Positions 18,295 to 20,378 of a DNA stretch of 20,378 bases are shown one piece after another (position 1 is the stretch's first letter; every line of letters starts with the position of its first letter). Source of the DNA: CAJBLF01 sp964424505 (GTDB lineage: Bacteria; Patescibacteriota; Gracilibacteria; Absconditabacterales; Absconditicoccaceae); assembly GCA_964424505.1 (NCBI GenBank), contig CAYRIQ010000011.1, positions 1-20,378 of the forward strand, read 5' to 3'. Made by a program: the position numbers and the translations under genes. The notes under the pieces are model-generated. The model did no database searches, was not told the origin of the DNA, and saw nothing but the letters and a program-made list of their open reading frames with translations.

Positions 18295-20378
18295 ATGCCA
18301 AAGAAAACAGCAGACAAACACATCATTCAAAACCTGGGAAACATGGAAAATAAAATTACTTTTCAATGAATCAAAACCAATAATCTCAGAAATATAGATA
18401 TTGAAATACCAAAAAACAAACTGATCACTATCACGTGAGTTTCCGGTTCTGGTAAGTCTTCGCTTGCGTTCGATACGATTTACAAGGAAGGACAATATAG
18501 ATATATTGAATCGCTTTCCAGTTATTTAAGACAGTTTTTCAATTTGGGAGAAAGACCAGAAATCGAGAGCTGTAGTGGTCTCTCGCCGGCGATAGCGATT
18601 GAGCAAAACAAGAAAGCTGGGAACTCGAGAAGCTCGGTAGGAACACTTACGGAGATTGATGACTATCTAAGATTGCTGTATGCAAAGCTTGGTGATAGCT
18701 ATTGTTATACTTGTTGAAAAGAAATCAAACCTCAGACCATTGAGCAAATCATGAATGAAATCCAAACCGAATATATTGGTCAGAAAATTTATCTTTTGCA
18801 AGAGTCAGGAAAATTTACAAAGAAAGAAGACCTTACGGAGTTTGTAAAAAAGAATAGGAATAAAGTAGAAAAATGAAAATGATTTACTCGTTATTTATTG
18901 GTAGCAGGAGACAAAGAAAAATCTGAAAAGAGTAAAAATCTGGAACCTATCGAATATTTCTATCTCGAAACGCCGAATGTGCCAGCCGAATATTTTCCAC
19001 TCAATACCTATGGAATCTATGATCGTGTCACCGTGGAAAAAGAAAAGCTATGAAGACTCAAAGAGGATATTATTAAAATACTTGCTGAGTTCAAAAAGTT
19101 CTGAATCTACATGACAGAAAATTCAAAATCTTTTGATATCATCCGTTGGTTTACTGACAAGATGTATTGTCCTGATTGTAATATCACATATCCTGAATTT
19201 ACGCCCCAGCATTTTTCTCCCAATAGACAAGAATGAGCTTGCTCTACTTGTCATGGAATTGGTGAGATTTTGCAAATAGATTTTGATAAAATGCTTGATC
19301 CCATGAGTCCATATATGAAAGCAATTTTGCCATGGAGAGACTCTAATCTTTGACAATCCTTACTTTTGAAATTATCACAAAAATATAGTATCGACCCTGA
19401 TAAAATATGGAAAGATTTGCCAGAATGGTTTCAGCATGTTGTTCTTTTTGGAGATGATGAACTCATTAGAGTAAATTATGGAGGTAAATTTATCAGCATG
19501 CATTACAAAGGTATCGAAGAAATCATTAAAGATCAATATGCAAAAGGTCTTTTGACAGTAGATTTTCAAGCAATGTTGGATATGAAATCATGTAACGAAT
19601 GTGGAGGCACTAAATTGAAAAAAGAGAGTCTACATGTATTTCTCAATATACAAGATGAAAAGTACAAGATGAAAGACAAAACTGTAGCATCATGAGTCAT
19701 GAGTCATGGATCTAAGTTTAATATCGCAGATTTACAAAGGATGCCACTCCATGATTTAATTAGTTTTGTGGATCTTTACAAAGAACATGCAAAAAAAGAT
19801 CAGACATTAATCCAAAGGATTATGAATCCCCTTATTGATAGAGCAAAAACTATTCAAGAATTATGACTCGGATATCTTAGTCTTTGTAGATGAATAGATA
19901 CACTTTCTGGTGGTGAAATTCAAAGATTGAGACTAGCTAAACAACTATGAAACAAATTGACAGGGATTATTTATGTGCTCGATGAACCAACTATTGGACT
20001 CGATGATAAAGAGATCAATAGAGCAATTACTGCAATAAAAAAGCTAAGAGAAATGGGTAATACTATTGTAGTAGTAGAACATAATGAAGCATTTATTCAA
20101 GCATCAGATCGAGTCATAGAGATATGACCAGGTGCGTGAGATTTTTGATGAAATTTAATGTTTAATGGTACATATAAAGATTTTTTACAATCTGATACAT
20201 TAACAGCGCAATATATTTTGGGCAAGAAAAAAGTATCTATAGATTTTGAACATATACCTGGAAATACCACCATCAAGATCAAAAAAGCAGCCAAACATAA
20301 TCTAAAAAATATTGATGTTCAGGTAAAATTGTGAACATTTACGATCATCACTTGACCTTCTGGTGCATGAAAAACGAC
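18295..20378 (+). CDS. uvrA: Excinuclease ABC subunit UvrA (C-terminal third outside window)
   Basis: Damage-recognition ATPase of nucleotide excision repair. 694 codons are visible of about 940 expected. Features in order: NNLRNIDIEIPKNKL; the first Walker A GVSGSGKSS at residues 48-56, whose first Gly is UGA; FDTIYKEGQYRYIESLSSYL; the UvrB-binding region with YCYTCGKEIKPQT; a zinc module CPDCNITYPEF with CSTCHGIG; a second cysteine pair SCNECGG; LGLGYLSLCRGIDTLSGGE (signature near residue 538); YVLDEPTIGLDD (Walker B); VVVEHNE; and the start of the second nucleotide-binding site GPSGAGKT at the window edge. Codon 606 is CGA in SD-x-VIEIGPGAG, where UvrA proteins carry Tyr, His or Trp. Start ATG 18295. 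It closes a Nudix-MazG-UvrA group. Confidence 0.97.

Noticed and set aside
1..20378. Widespread pseudogenes with premature TGA stops
   Set aside because: Frames continue with full homology through TGA, which aligns to glycine, and genuine stops are only TAA or TAG.
1..20378. Selenocysteine or other context-dependent readthrough at TGA
   Set aside because: TGA is too frequent, lies at glycine columns in unrelated families, and no SECIS-like hairpin follows the sites.
1..20378. CRISPR array, tRNA or rRNA genes
   Set aside because: No regularly spaced direct repeats, cloverleaf-like segments or rRNA core sequences were found on either strand.

Overview
This window is bacterial, AT-rich, and written in a non-standard genetic code. 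Nearly every gene is broken by in-frame TGA when read with the standard code, yet homology runs straight through. TGA falls on invariant glycines, for example in the first Walker A motif of UvrA, the GuaD GGPFG motif and the SufS substrate loop. All 15 stop codons that can be placed are TAA (12) or TAG (3), and none is TGA. CGA and CGG also fall where tryptophan is expected in GuaD, RuvX, DUF58, UvrA and a VirB6-like protein. UGA=Gly alone marks Absconditabacteria (SR1) or Gracilibacteria. Adding CGA/CGG=Trp points to the Absconditabacterales, a Patescibacteria/CPR order whose cultured or imaged members live as epibionts or predators on other bacteria. All CDS coordinates below assume UGA=Gly.

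Layout. 1-2673 (-) is the N-terminal part of a very large unrecognised protein with a coiled coil and membrane segments, running off the left edge. 2899-4716 (-) holds sufS (cysteine desulfurase) and guaD (guanine deaminase). 4814-6225 (-) holds an FtsQ/DivIB-like division protein and a DUF212 membrane protein. A 144-base divergent promoter region separates these from the + strand genes ddl, rsmE, murE and a DUF58 gene (6370-10337). ddl contains a 10-N scaffold gap that is probably an unmerged overlap. Convergent to this run are ruvX and tsaB (10357-11561, -). 11812-17209 (+) carries two tandem paralogous polytopic proteins of VirB6/TrbL type followed by a secreted lysozyme-like protein, which looks like part of a type IV secretion-like apparatus. 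17401-20378 (+) holds a Nudix hydrolase, a MazG-like pyrophosphohydrolase and uvrA (cut at the right edge), a nucleotide-pool and DNA-repair group.

The genes describe a cell that makes and divides a peptidoglycan wall (Ddl, MurE, FtsQ), keeps core translation and repair functions (RsmE, TsaB, RuvX, UvrA), and probably builds an envelope-spanning secretion channel. Intergenic spaces hold several families of short palindromic repeats. The clearest is a GC-rich element present three times, each copy just downstream of a gene's stop codon. No recognisable Shine-Dalgarno sequence precedes the start codons inspected. I saw no rRNA, tRNA, CRISPR array or transposase gene, and no gene-free stretch longer than 300 bases.
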